Assembly (NCBI RefSeq): GCF_000002235.5
Contig: NW_022145615.1
Span: 15,114,712 to 15,178,711, forward strand
Length of the DNA stretch: 64,000 nucleotides
Direction: 5' to 3'
Source of the DNA: Strongylocentrotus purpuratus
Taxonomy: Eukaryota > Echinodermata > Echinoidea > Camarodonta > Strongylocentrotidae
Position numbers and translations under genes: made by a program
Notes under the pieces: model-generated
Told to the model about the DNA's origin: nothing
The model's database searches: none
The model's input: the letters and a program-made list of their open reading frames with translations, nothing else
In this document: positions 23,065-53,286 of the stretch, one piece after another
Numbering within the stretch: the first letter of the stretch is position 1
Layout of the letters: each line of letters starts with the position of its first letter

Positions 23065-24240
23065 AGCCTGTTGTCTCAAAAGTTTTGACTCCACAGCTAT
23101 CTTTTACGTCATTGTATTTACATGACAATACGCTTTTCATTTTATCAACTTGACCAATTTAGCGAATCATTCATGTATGGACCTCCTCTTTTATGAAAGG
23201 CTTATCCAGGCTCCCTCAGCTGCCCCACGCTAAGGGGGAACAAAAGAATGTAAAGAAGTAACTACTCTGGAAGATTGCCGTTTTGAAAGAAGAGGATGTA
23301 GGCGTAAATAGGTCAATTTACATTACAATACAAACAACCACTCTAACTTATACACCTTTACGAGGGCATGTAACAATTTTAGAGCAGGTTGAAGTAAAAT
23401 ATCTTGATCAACCTAAAGCCGGTCTTGGCTTGAGCGGGCATATGAAATGTTCAAATGTTATGTTCTCAGTGAAAAACGACCCCTTGCTCTTCCTCTCTCT
23501 CCCCACGGAATATTACTCTTGTCTTGAGCAACTCCGGCGGTAAAGCCACGAATATGAGACTTTTCCCGGGCAAAGATGCTACCATTGTTGAAAAAAAATG
23601 CAAGGCAACATAAAACCAGTTTTCTGGCAATGAAGAAAAGCGAGTGCAAGATGAAGAAAATAATTGTTATTATTATTATTACTATTTTATTACAATATTG
23701 TAAGCATCATCATCATCATCATCATCATCATCATTATCATGTATGCATGTACATGCCATCTCAGTACAGAACTGATCATGAAACGAGGATTATCTATTAT
23801 TGACACGATAGGTTGAACAAGGACACAGATGGAGACGAAGACAAATAAAGTGAATTATCACGTTGTTTGCACTTCTTTCTTTATTGTTCCGTAATATAAT
23901 GAATTACTATATTTTCAATATCATTTATTTTCGAATAAATAAAAGACTACCAATACTACGGCGATTAACTCCTTATTAGCCGCACCCTTTCAAAAAACAA
24001 AAAACAAACACAACAACGCGATACGGAAATAAAATACACTGAAGCACAATTCCAATTTCACGAAATTCCTGACGTATTCAGAGAGGGAAGGGGGAGGATA
24101 GAGACAGACAGACAGAGACAGACAGAGAAAGATAGATAAATAGATAGAAAGAGAGAGAGAGAGAGATGATTGTGATGAATTATGATTTTGTTCTAATCTC
24201 TGTCATTCATTTAGCTCTTTCCATTACATACAAAACAAAT
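23065..24240. other. piggyBac interior, no recognised coding sequence
   Basis: Where the transposase core would be expected, I find only short unrelated frames, a (CAT)n run at 23706-23735 and A/T-rich sequence. Confidence 0.55.
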
Positions 24241-25025
24241 AAAATATGCGTACAATGATATTTAATGATATTTGTCTCTCCGGTCACCCCCCCCCCCCAA
24301 CTCTAATTTTTTTTCTTCTTTATTTTGTCTCCTTTTTGTTTGATTATATCTTTTTGCTAAAGTATAATGTCCGACGTATAACATCAAGGATATGTTATAA
24401 TAATTAATCTCAAGGAAGGGATGATGTCGGCATACATGCAAATGGCGGAATAGACAACATTATGAAGATGAAGATGGAAAACGACATAGACAGAGAGACA
24501 GACGGACAGGGAGAGAGAGAGAGAGGGGGGGGGGGGGGGGGGCGAGGGGAGATAGAAAGTTGGACGTAGTCTGTACTGTATTTATTACTATGATATTTTT
24601 CTCACCGACTCCCCCCCCCCCCCCCCCCCCTCAAGCTCACATTTTTTCTTTCCATTTTTTTGTTTTGTTTTATTTATATCTTTGGGCTAAAGTATAATAT
24701 CTGACGTATAATAGTACCGTCAATATAGCATAATAAACAATTTTTGTGTCAATCAGTTTGATGCAACAGGGATTTACAATCAAAAGTTTTACTTGGTATA
24801 ATTGTTGTTCAGTAATGTTTTTCTCATTTCGACATTATCAGCCGCTCGTTCTCTATTTCGTTTCCTATAATAAATATAAGATATAATAAGTACATCATCA
24901 GGGATAATTACGTTATAATAATTAATCTCAAGGAAGAGATGCTGCCGGCGTACAAGCAAATGGAGGAATAGAAAACATTATAAAAAAAGATGAAGATGGA
25001 AAACGACATTGCCAGATAGACAGAA

Positions 25026-25062
<37 letters not shown>

Positions 25063-26640
25063 AGAGGGAAGGGGGCGAGAGAGATAGAAAGTTGGATGTA
25101 GTCCGTACTGTATTTATTTATATGATATTTGTCTCTCCGATCATCCTCCCCCCCCCACCCCAGCTCCGATTTTTGTCGCCTTTAGTCTGTCCTTTTTGTT
25201 ATCATATAGATATCTTTTCGCTGAAGTATAATGTCCGACGTATAATAGTATTGTCAATATAGCATAATAAACAGTGTTTATATCAATTTGTTGCAACAGA
25301 GATTTTCATTCAAAAGTTTTACTTTGGAAATATAATTATTGTACAGTAATATTCTTCGCATTTAGACATTATCAGCCGCTCGTTTTTCACTTCACTCCCT
25401 ATAATAAATATAAGGTATAATAAAGTGTGTACATCATCATTATTTTATAATAATTTATCTCAAAAAAGGAATGGTGCCGGCATACAAGCAAACGGTGGAA
25501 CAAAATTGGCAGATAGACAGACAAAGCGACCGGGTGAGAGATAGAGGGAGAGAGAGAGACACATAAGCAGAGAGAAAAAGAGAGAGAAACAATCATTTCT
25601 ATAATTATCTATTTGTCTGTGACATCTTTATCACATATTCTTGTCCATTCCTTTATCGTGCATGATTGTTGTCTTTGAATGAGTGTTTCAGATAGGTAAA
25701 GTCTGGCTTTACGTTATATGATTTTTATTTATGAGAATGTCGGAACGTGATCCCATTTAAAAATTAAAAAAACAGCAACGACAACTGCAATAACAACAAG
25801 ACCCTTCCCTCCCCAAAAACAACATAAACCAGGGTTATACATGAATACAAAGTCAGTTCATTGTTGTTGTTGTTGTTGTTGTTTGGTATTATCGGCGTTT
25901 CATTCTTTTTTTAGAATATTTACGCCTTTCACTTTATTTATTTTTTTCTTCTATTTTTTGGTACTATTTGTAAATTTCATATTCTTCTCTTTTTTTTTGG
26001 ATAATATAATCTCAGATCTGTCATCCAATTATTGAATTATACCCTTACCTTACTTCCGCTCTTTAGAGTTTATAGCCATGACAACGACCCGTACCTTCAG
26101 CAACGTTCATTGTTCCTCTTACGTAACTCAGCTGTGGGAACATGCATGGGCCAAAGACAAAGACAAAGCTCTTTTCGCACATTCTATATAGGTCCCAAAT
26201 ACTTGCAGACATTTCTGTGTCGATTTTATTTGTATGTTCCTTGTCAATACATATACTTACAAACTACAATTGTCAAAATTTGGCAATATATTCATACATA
26301 TTGATATTTATATGGCATAAACATGTTCAAAGCGCTTTACATTAGTAAATAAAACAAACTAATTATTTTGCTCTCCAAATGGCACATTGGTATAGTCTGT
26401 ACTGTATTTATTTATTATTATTCTATTTTGTCTCTCCTTTCACCCAACCCTCCCCCATTCTGGATTCTTCTTTAGTTTCATTTTATAATGTCTATATCTT
26501 TTCGCTATAGTATAATGTCCGACCAAATAATATTATAACCGTCAATTTAGGCTGGTAAATTATTTCATATGAATATGATGCAACAGAGATTTACATTCAA
26601 ATCTTTAATTTCTTATGAATTGTGTATTTTTCTCATAAAA
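24240..26640. repeat. Diverged tandem repeat inside the piggyBac element, ~530 bp period
   Basis: The unit marker AGTATAATGTCCGACGTATA (with changes) occurs at about 24361, 24691, 25224 and 26509. Each unit carries GTATTTATTA..GATATTTGTCTCTC, a C run, a GA-rich stretch and CATTATCAGCCGCTCGTT. The first spacing is shortened by about 200 bp and the last is lengthened. (GA)n tracts near 24510, 25030 and 25550 belong to the units. Confidence 0.8.
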
Positions 26641-26983
26641 TTGAGTATCTAAATAAAAAGAGAAAGAAGAAGAACAAAATAAGAATGAGGCGAAGAAGAA
26701 GAAGAAAAGATAACGAAGAAGAAAACCCTACGAAAGAGCTGAAAGAACTGAGAGGCTTGGAGCACAGCAGAGAACAGCCGTGCAACGTGTTCTCGACATG
26801 ACAAAGCCAGATTGGCAAATGATCTGCGCATGCGCTAGGTTCCCGTTAGTCGAAGCCTATGGCCGCTTGAACGCACACGCATTGTGGCGCGCGCTGAGCG
26901 GTCTCACGGTACGGCGTGTTCCATTTTTAATCTCGTTTGTGAGGTGGCTATCAGGCTGAATAATGCCGAGCTGAACGGGTTAA

Positions 26984-28686
26984 GGAATGTTCCTGATTTG
27001 GATGTACCTCTTTGTATTTTATTTGATCAATCTGTCCAAACCGGACAGATACCCCAAGAATGGAAGGACGCAAATATCACTCCACTCTTCAAGAAGGGAT
27101 CCAGGTTGTCTCCAAACAACTATAGACCAGTCTCCCTTACCAGTCAAGTGGTAAAGCTTCTTGAGATAATTATCTATGACAAACTGATGGAACATGCAGT
27201 GGACAATGATATGATTTCATGTCACCAACACGGCTTCCAGAAGAAGTGTTCATGTGTGACACAACTCTTAGAATGTCTTTATGACTGGACGAAAGCATAC
27301 AGTGAAGCGAAAGGAATGGATGTCATATACCTCGATTTTCGAAAGGCATTCGATACCGTCCCCCATCGTCGACTGTTATACAAGCTCAAGCACAATGGTA
27401 TCCGTGGACACATTCTCAATTGGATTGAGGGGTTCCTAACTGGACGCAGACAAAGAGTAGTGCTAAGGAACGGCACCTGCAGATGGAGGTCGGTGACAAG
27501 CGGCGTGCCGCAAGGGTCTATTCTCGGACCGCTCCTCTTTCTAATCCTCGTAAATGACATTCCCGATATGGTTCTCACTACTGCTAAGATGTTTGCTGAT
27601 ACCAAGGTATAATAATAATAATAATAATAATCCGGTTTTTTATATAGCGCTCAATACACCGATCCAACGATGTACCTAAGCGCTTTACAGATATATTATT
27701 ACCCTGGTCATCGGATTCAGGCTTACCCGCACACAATGTGTGCACATTTTCCACTCCCTGGGGAGCATTCCAGCCAGTCGCCATTTTACAGGCGCACACT
27801 TGCTCGTTCAACCACATGAACGTTCGCATCCTACCGGGTACCCATTTAACACCTGGGTGGAGAGTAGCAAGTGCAGGTAAATATCTTGCCAAAGGATATT
27901 AGTGCCGTGTCGGGATTCGAACCCTCGACCTTCGCATCTACAGTCAAGCGCCTTAAACCACTCGACCACGACACTCCCGCGGTATACCGCCAAATAACAT
28001 TGAAAGATGATTGTGACATACTACAGAGAGACTTAAATGCACTCGCTGCATGGTCTAAACTATGGCTACTTGAATTCAATGCTGAAAAATGTGTTGTCCT
28101 GCGCATCCGAGCAGCTATTAACTACAATTATTCTATCAATGGTGTTCATCTGCAGGAAGTGACAAACCAAAAGGACTTGGGAGTTATAATTAGCAATACC
28201 CTCACCCCTAACGAACATGTTGATGAACTAGTTAAAAAGGCTCGCTGTAAGATTGCAATGTTCCGACGCTGTTTCACTGCACTGGATGAAAGGAAAATCA
28301 CCATTTTGTATCAATCCATAATTAGTCCAGCGCTGGAATATGCATCATCTGCTTGGAGCCCACTTACAAAGAAGAATATTGAGAAGTTAGAGAAGGTTCA
28401 GACCAAATGCCTACGTCTTGGTAACAAGGAAATTCCTATTGAGACATTGAAGGAGAGAAGAGCAAGAACAGACCTTATCAATTTGTACAAATACCTTAAT
28501 GGCTATTACACAACGCATTCTAGAAAAGTGTTCCAAAGACGTTCCAGAACTCAACTGGCTGGCCACTTTTATACTAACAGAGTGGTCCAACCTTGGAACA
28601 ACCTACCAGAAAAAGTAGTGTCTGTACCTACAGTGGCGACTTTTAAGAGTCAATTGAGAGCCCTTTCCTTAGGAAAAGAGGGCTAA
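26984..28686 (+). pseudogene. LINE reverse transcriptase, 3' part (SINE-interrupted; one catalytic Asp missing)
   Basis: Contains polymerase blocks in order: IPQEWKDANITPLFKKGSR, NNYRPVSLTS, MDVIYLDFRKAFDTVPHRRL, SGVPQGSILGPLLFLILVND and KMFADTKVY, then the C-terminal domain (QRDLNALAAWSKLWLLEFNA, KDLGVIISNTLTPNEHV, ILYQSIISPALEYASSAW, VVQPWNNLPEKVVSVPTVAT). Leaving out the SINE at 27612-27986, no stop or frameshift is visible from 26980 to the terminal stop. The catalytic box usually reads FADDTK but here reads FADTK, one Asp codon lost, so polymerase activity is not expected. Confidence 0.88.
27612..27980 (-). mobile_element. tRNA-derived SINE inside the LINE, full length
   Basis: On the minus strand it begins with a tRNA-like head (GTCGTGGTCGAGTGGTTTAA, B box GGTTCGAATCCC), then the family body, and ends in (ATT)n. 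The 6 bp GGTATA at 27606-27611 is repeated at 27981-27986 as target duplication. Joining the LINE across it gives ACC AAG GTA TAC CGC (TKVYR). The head resembles a tRNA-Ser/Leu type. Confidence 0.93.
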
Positions 28687-28719
28687 TCTACCAAGTATAC
28701 CAAGTAAGTAAGTAAGTGA

Positions 28720-31700
28720 AAGGTATGTTAACTCTGTTTTTACCTTTGTTTTTTTTTCTCTAAGCCTACAGTTTGTAATAATTTGAATTTGACATACAAA
28801 ATACATGAACGTCTCTGATTATGTAGTTTGAGATGTATTTTGTGTAACTGTTTTGGTTCCATACTTCTGCCTAAATACATGTATCTAAAGAATTGAACTT
28901 TTTCTAAAATTATATAGATGGGTCTAGTCTATATCTTTTTTTTGGATAGACTCTCGATGAAATTATTATTTAATTAAACAAACAAAAAAAGAATCCTGAA
29001 AAAACATACAAGAGCACAAAGCAGATGGATATATTGTTAGACACTCTACATGTAGGCCTATTCAGTATCAGGGAGTTTGTCTAAAATGAATATTCATTTC
29101 AATGGAAAGATATCTCCCTCTTTAGTAATGCCATAATAATTATGAATACATACAGGTTGTATATTGCATTCTTATAAAAAAAATCAAAATTTATTTCCTT
29201 TTTTTTAAAATTCTAAATGTTTTGATTTTTTTCACCCTAAAACTTTCACTTATGTTATTCCCCCATTCTAAGACATGCTGCCAAATGTTTAATGTACTCT
29301 TATAACCATGTCAAAATGTCAAATTTTAATTATAACTGAGAAGTGAGAACCATGAATATTGAGTATATTATGATCTTACTACAGGTGTATGTGGACACAA
29401 CTTTTAATAGAGAGGCTCATGAACATTAACTATCTAGAATTAATTCTCCTTCCAATCAATTAGGTAGGTGCTGAAAAAGTCTCTTCATTCATATTATACT
29501 CTTGGGTCCTTGCTTTTGACAACTCGATATGTTGATATTGGCAAGCAACCATGGTTTCCAGTTGATGCGACAATGACCAGGAAATCCACATTTCTACAAA
29601 ACAGCTGCTCAGCTGAAATTGTATTCATATACATGTAGTCCAGTTAATTTCTGTTGAACTGTGGATCTATATACTTTAGCTCCATGATCAAAATTTACTG
29701 AAGACTTGGATTTTTAATGGTCTTTATCCTATTCTCCATATGTAATTTGTTGTTGTTGAGAACCAGTAAAAAAAAAAATCATTCATTCACAAAACAATGG
29801 CTTCGTCACTCACCTTAATTCTAAATTTAGGCTTCCTTCATGTCCTATGAAAATTTTTAACCTAAGGAGCATTTACACTGCAATAATTTTGTAATTTTTA
29901 AATCATCATATTTTTTTTTCTCATTATTCAGAGTTTTGTCAGAAGTTGGAAGGAAACTACCCAATTAACATAAAAAGCCAGAAATTAAAAATCCACCTCT
30001 GGAGTGTCTTTTTATATTTTTACGCCGGCAGAAAATCCAACGTTTTTTGTGGTGTAAATGCTCTAAAAATACCAGTGAATTATTCCAGTTTTTGGTCATG
30101 GGACTCTTATCTCCTTGTTTCTATGTTAACACAAACAGATGAGCGAAAAGTAGTGCATGCACACTACTCACAAAAATAAAAAACCCCACAGAATTATCAA
30201 ACATCGACATTTTTAAAATCGTAGTTTAAAAAAAAAAAAAAAAATTGAATTGTTTTTTTTTTGCAATGTAAATAGTTCTTCCGGGTGGATAACTGTCTAT
30301 TCCACAGACCATGGCTTTTACTAGCTTGTACTAGCTTGTAAAGTCTATTCATGCTGTCAATGGAAGTTCCTAATGCCACTATGCCAGTGACATCAATGGA
30401 CAGAAAGAAAGTGTTTTGATCAGCTTAGAAGGACTTTGTTAAGCCAAGCTTTATGGAGACAATCAGGATTTAACTTATGTGCTATCACAAGAGACATTAT
30501 GGTTTGAGTGGAAAGATAATGGGTGATTTAATGAGTGTGTTGCTAACTTTTGACATTTTTGTTCACAGTAGTGGTAATTATGTACAGACAGTCATTAAAA
30601 TGTATTCAAATCTGGAATACATATAACATTCTTCCTTTTTTTCAGTTTATGTCAGTCACACAAGTTTTAAGCACTGCATAAGGAATAATCCTTAGATATA
30701 TATATCTAAATTGAGGGACTGATATTATTATTTAACTACCAACCTCACACACAAAAATTGTCTCGTATGCACTAGTGCCATGTCGCGATACAATATTCAA
30801 AATATGAACCTCAAATACTAGTACTTCTGTAGAGAGATTTTACAAATTTGAATAGACTCTAAATAAAAGCGAATTGAGAGTAGACCACTCAATTCATCCA
30901 TATGCACTTGCATCATAAAGCCTGCATCGAACTCAAGTTTAGGATGTGAGTTGGTCTAGCAGTAATGTCCATGGTCAGCTCTCTGTCTTCATCTACAAAC
31001 TGATTTTGATCAGACCTGTAATCGAAAATGATTTAAGGTCGGTCATATCTGATTGATACACTGTATAAATCCATTCACACAAATGATACACTGCTTACTT
31101 TTCTTTGTACATGATGTAGTATACTCTATCATGAAAGCTAGAGGAACAAGCAACCTTGTGATCACTATTTGATAACAAGATCTCAAATCACGTTTCTCTT
31201 TTTCTTTCTTCTTCTTCTTCATTCTTCTTGTAATACAACTTTTTAAATTATATTTATGTTCCTACATATAATATTGTTTGAACAGATATCAAATATGTTG
31301 TCAAATTGAATGGAAGAAAATAAACGTTCATTTGAATTGAATTTGAATGAATTTGTAGCAACTATGAAACCCTTTCGTCTAATTGCATTACTATTTAAAA
31401 AATGCTGTATACAATATTTTGACAAAAATTTGTCTTTTAAAGTTTGTTTGTGTTTACATGCGATCGAAGGGAAACTATAATTTTAAAACAGAAATGAAAA
31501 GACAACATGCAGTCAATCCCTGAGATTTTTCTAACCAGTGTCATTTTAAGTCAATAACAGGTATTGAAGAAGATATTTCCTCTTTCCCTTAAAATCTTCC
31601 CAGATTAGATTTGAGCATAATCACACAAGTCCTTAAGATGTGAATGGATGACTACCCAAGCCCGACTAGGAGGTGAAGAAAAAAAAGCATTGTTAACTTG

Positions 31701-32886
31701 CAAGTGGATGAGGGTTATTGCAAGGCTACTGGTGGATGTCATCGACTCGCTATAGAATGAGCGACTATCTTATTGGTGTAAGCTTCATCATAACCACTTG
31801 TTGATGCCTCTCAGGTAGATATTGATTTTATTTGCATTCACTGTCTGCCAGTACTGAAACTACATGTAGTTAATAATTCATGTATGTGTTATGTTCTTTT
31901 ACTGTACCTGTTTGGAGTAGATAGAATATAAAAAGCAAGAGAAAATACAAAATGAAAATAGAATAATTCATTTTAAATCAGTGTGATTTTAGGAGAAAAC
32001 ATATCACTGTTTTTGACAGTGTTTATAATATAAGCGGGTAAGATAAATTATGAGAAGCACGTATTAAGTATTAATCAATATATTTTATGGGTGGTGGGTA
32101 ATGCTGATTAAAATTTGATGAGTGCATTGGAATTCATAGAGATTTAAACATTATTATAAGGAATCCTCTTTTACTCCATCTGAAGAAAAAAATCAATGAA
32201 AATCCTGTATTTTCTCAAACTACCTTTCTGTTTCACTAAAAATGTATAGATCTGGAAATGTTGTAACAATGCATTCATTTTTGAAGGGCAATGCACTCAA
32301 TGGAAATTCATTTCATAGAAGTCTTTGATTAGTCAGATCAGAAACACAAGTGGAAGTGGTTGTAAAGGAAGCATTGAAATGGCAGCTGCATATACATGTA
32401 GTTGTCAAACTTGTCATTGTGTAAAGTTTCTACTCTCCTTTGTATTTTTCTGCTTCCACACAAATCCATTTCCTTCCTTTCCTCTTAGAAAAATAGAGAC
32501 TGGTCTTTGAATCAATTCAGACCTTTTTTTTTCTTACTATAATTCCTTCCCTAGAACAGAGGGTTCTGTAATTACAAACATGCATTCAATATCATGTAAT
32601 TCCAGTGAGAATGAAAAAAATGATATTTAGATGATGTACTTGTAGCACCAACCCTACATGTGACCTGTTACAACAAACTTAGACAGAAGTCGCTGGGCTA
32701 GAACTTAAGAAAATTGGGGAAAACATGAAAAATGTCATATTAAAAAATGTTGTTGTTGTTTGTTGATGTTCAATGTTGCATGAAAGTTCTGTAGAAGAAA
32801 AAAAATTGTTGAAAAAATAAGTCTGTGATTTGAAAGGATAGATAACAAATGTCAATAATTGCTAGGTTTTAATTTTTTTTTTTTTT
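28720..32886. other. Intergenic or KIF24 5' intron sequence
   Basis: 4.2 kb of AT-rich sequence with no exon-like segment, RNA gene or element with clear ends. If KIF24 uses a remote first exon, this lies in its first intron. Confidence 0.5.
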
Positions 32887-33246
32887 GATGAACAGGAGAC
32901 ATTCTTTGCGAGAGTGCAAAAATTGACTTGCGCCAAAGTGATGCCTACAGCATGTATTATGTTGGGATTAGCGGAGTGAGAGAATGAGTTGAATGTATCA
33001 AACGAAATGCATTGCATATGGTTTTTGCAGAAGCAAAGTCACACACACACACACACACACACACATGCACAAATGTTCTTTGATATTTGATATTTGTTAT
33101 GTGGCATGATTTATTTTGTTAGGGATGTTATTTGGATAAAGATCTGCAAAAACTGAATTAATACTCAAATTTTATTCAAACATCACATAAGCAACTTTGG
33201 CGCAAATTGATTTTTGCACTTTCGCAAAGAATGCCTCCTGTTCATC
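32887..33246. mobile_element. MITE with ~57 bp inverted repeats, just 5' of KIF24
   Basis: GATGAACAGGAGACATTCTT and the following GCGAGAGTGCAAAAATTGAC are mirrored at the right end (GCAAATTGATTTTTGCACTT, TCGCAAAGAATGCCTCCTGT, TCATC). The 360 bp element holds a (CA)n run at 33042-33064. It ends 258 bp before the KIF24 start codon. Confidence 0.8.
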
Positions 33247-33504
33247 CAAGCGTGAACACATACCACACAAAAATGGTACCAAATGATTTGGGATAAAACA
33301 CTCTTTCATAAGATGTATAATAATTTACTATCCATAGATGATTTTTATAATAATTAGCAATTTTCTAAGTGTAAACTTGTTTTTACCTCACACTGTATGT
33401 ACCATATATATCCTCTTTGTTTGCCCATGCCTCTGTAGATATACATGAATGTACTGCATGTTGTGGCATGACTGTGACTGACTTGGATCTGTAGCCCTGC
33501 GGCC

Positions 33505-52868
<19,364 letters not shown>

Positions 52869-53027
52869 ACTGGGGTGTGGCTTCAATATTGATATGAATG
52901 CAACCAATCTAGTTGATTGATTGAATGTCTAAATATAAGATACAATATATAACCCGAATTGATCAACCCGTACAAAAGTACTACACATGACAGTTTAATA
53001 ATTAAAGGGTTAATACTTGCAAGTAGG

Positions 53028-53286
53028 AATAAAGTGAAAAAAATATTGTATGGCAAATTTAACGAGGATTGATATTCCCCTAATATGTATCAACAATTTT
53101 TTTTATAAATAAGTAGTACTTTTGCTTCCATGCATGTAATCTTGCTTTCTTCTCCTAGTGCCACTAAACAGTATTCTCTCAGTCTTTCTCATTGAAACAC
53201 ACAAGAAGTGCAAGTGAACACAACCGTGTATATGCATCTTTTTTATATTTATTTCAATAATTGCACAGTCTTGTACATCAAATAAA
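53028..53286 (+). terminator. KIF24 polyadenylation signals (candidates)
   Basis: AATAAA at 53028-53033 and again at 53281-53286, 160 and 413 bases after the stop codon. Either would give a plausible 3' UTR; which is used cannot be told from sequence. Confidence 0.45.

Larger units (their letters stand above)
22081..26983 (+). mobile_element. piggyBac-type DNA transposon, 4.9 kb, inserted in the LINE
   Basis: Bounded by TTAA at 22081-22084 and 26980-26983. Terminal inverted repeats are CCCGTTCAACTCGG (22085-22098) and CCGAGCTGAACGGG (26966-26979), 13 of 14 bases matching. The LINE frame is restored exactly if the element and one TTAA are removed (GTG TTA AGG AAT). Inside are a transposase N-terminus relic (22885-23064) and diverged ~530 bp tandem repeats (24.2-26.6 kb). 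I cannot find the catalytic DDD domain, so the copy appears non-autonomous. It is longer than usual piggyBac elements (about 2.5-3 kb). Confidence 0.88.
21893..28719 (+). mobile_element. 5'-truncated LINE (CR1/L2-like), interrupted by a piggyBac element and a SINE
   Basis: The left piece ends at the TTAA at 22081 and reads LPEISHDNIVYDIEISPSRV, REKLSKLHINKACGGIHVNV. The right piece resumes at 26980 as LRNVPDLDVPLCILFDQSVQ and continues through the reverse transcriptase. A second break at 27606-27986 is a SINE. After a stop at 28684-28686 the element ends in a (TAAG)n-like run, CAAGTAAGTAAGTAAGTG. Polymerase motifs and the microsatellite-like tail point to the CR1/L2 side of non-LTR elements (inference). 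The endonuclease region is absent, as in 5'-truncated copies. Confidence 0.87.

Noticed and set aside
23283-23543. 86-codon frame inside the piggyBac element
   Set aside because: Does not resemble the piggyBac catalytic domain and has no continuation; kept as unassigned interior.
27905-27980. Possible tRNA gene (intact A and B boxes)
   Set aside because: It lacks a paired acceptor stem and continues into the SINE body with flanking target duplication, so it is the SINE head.
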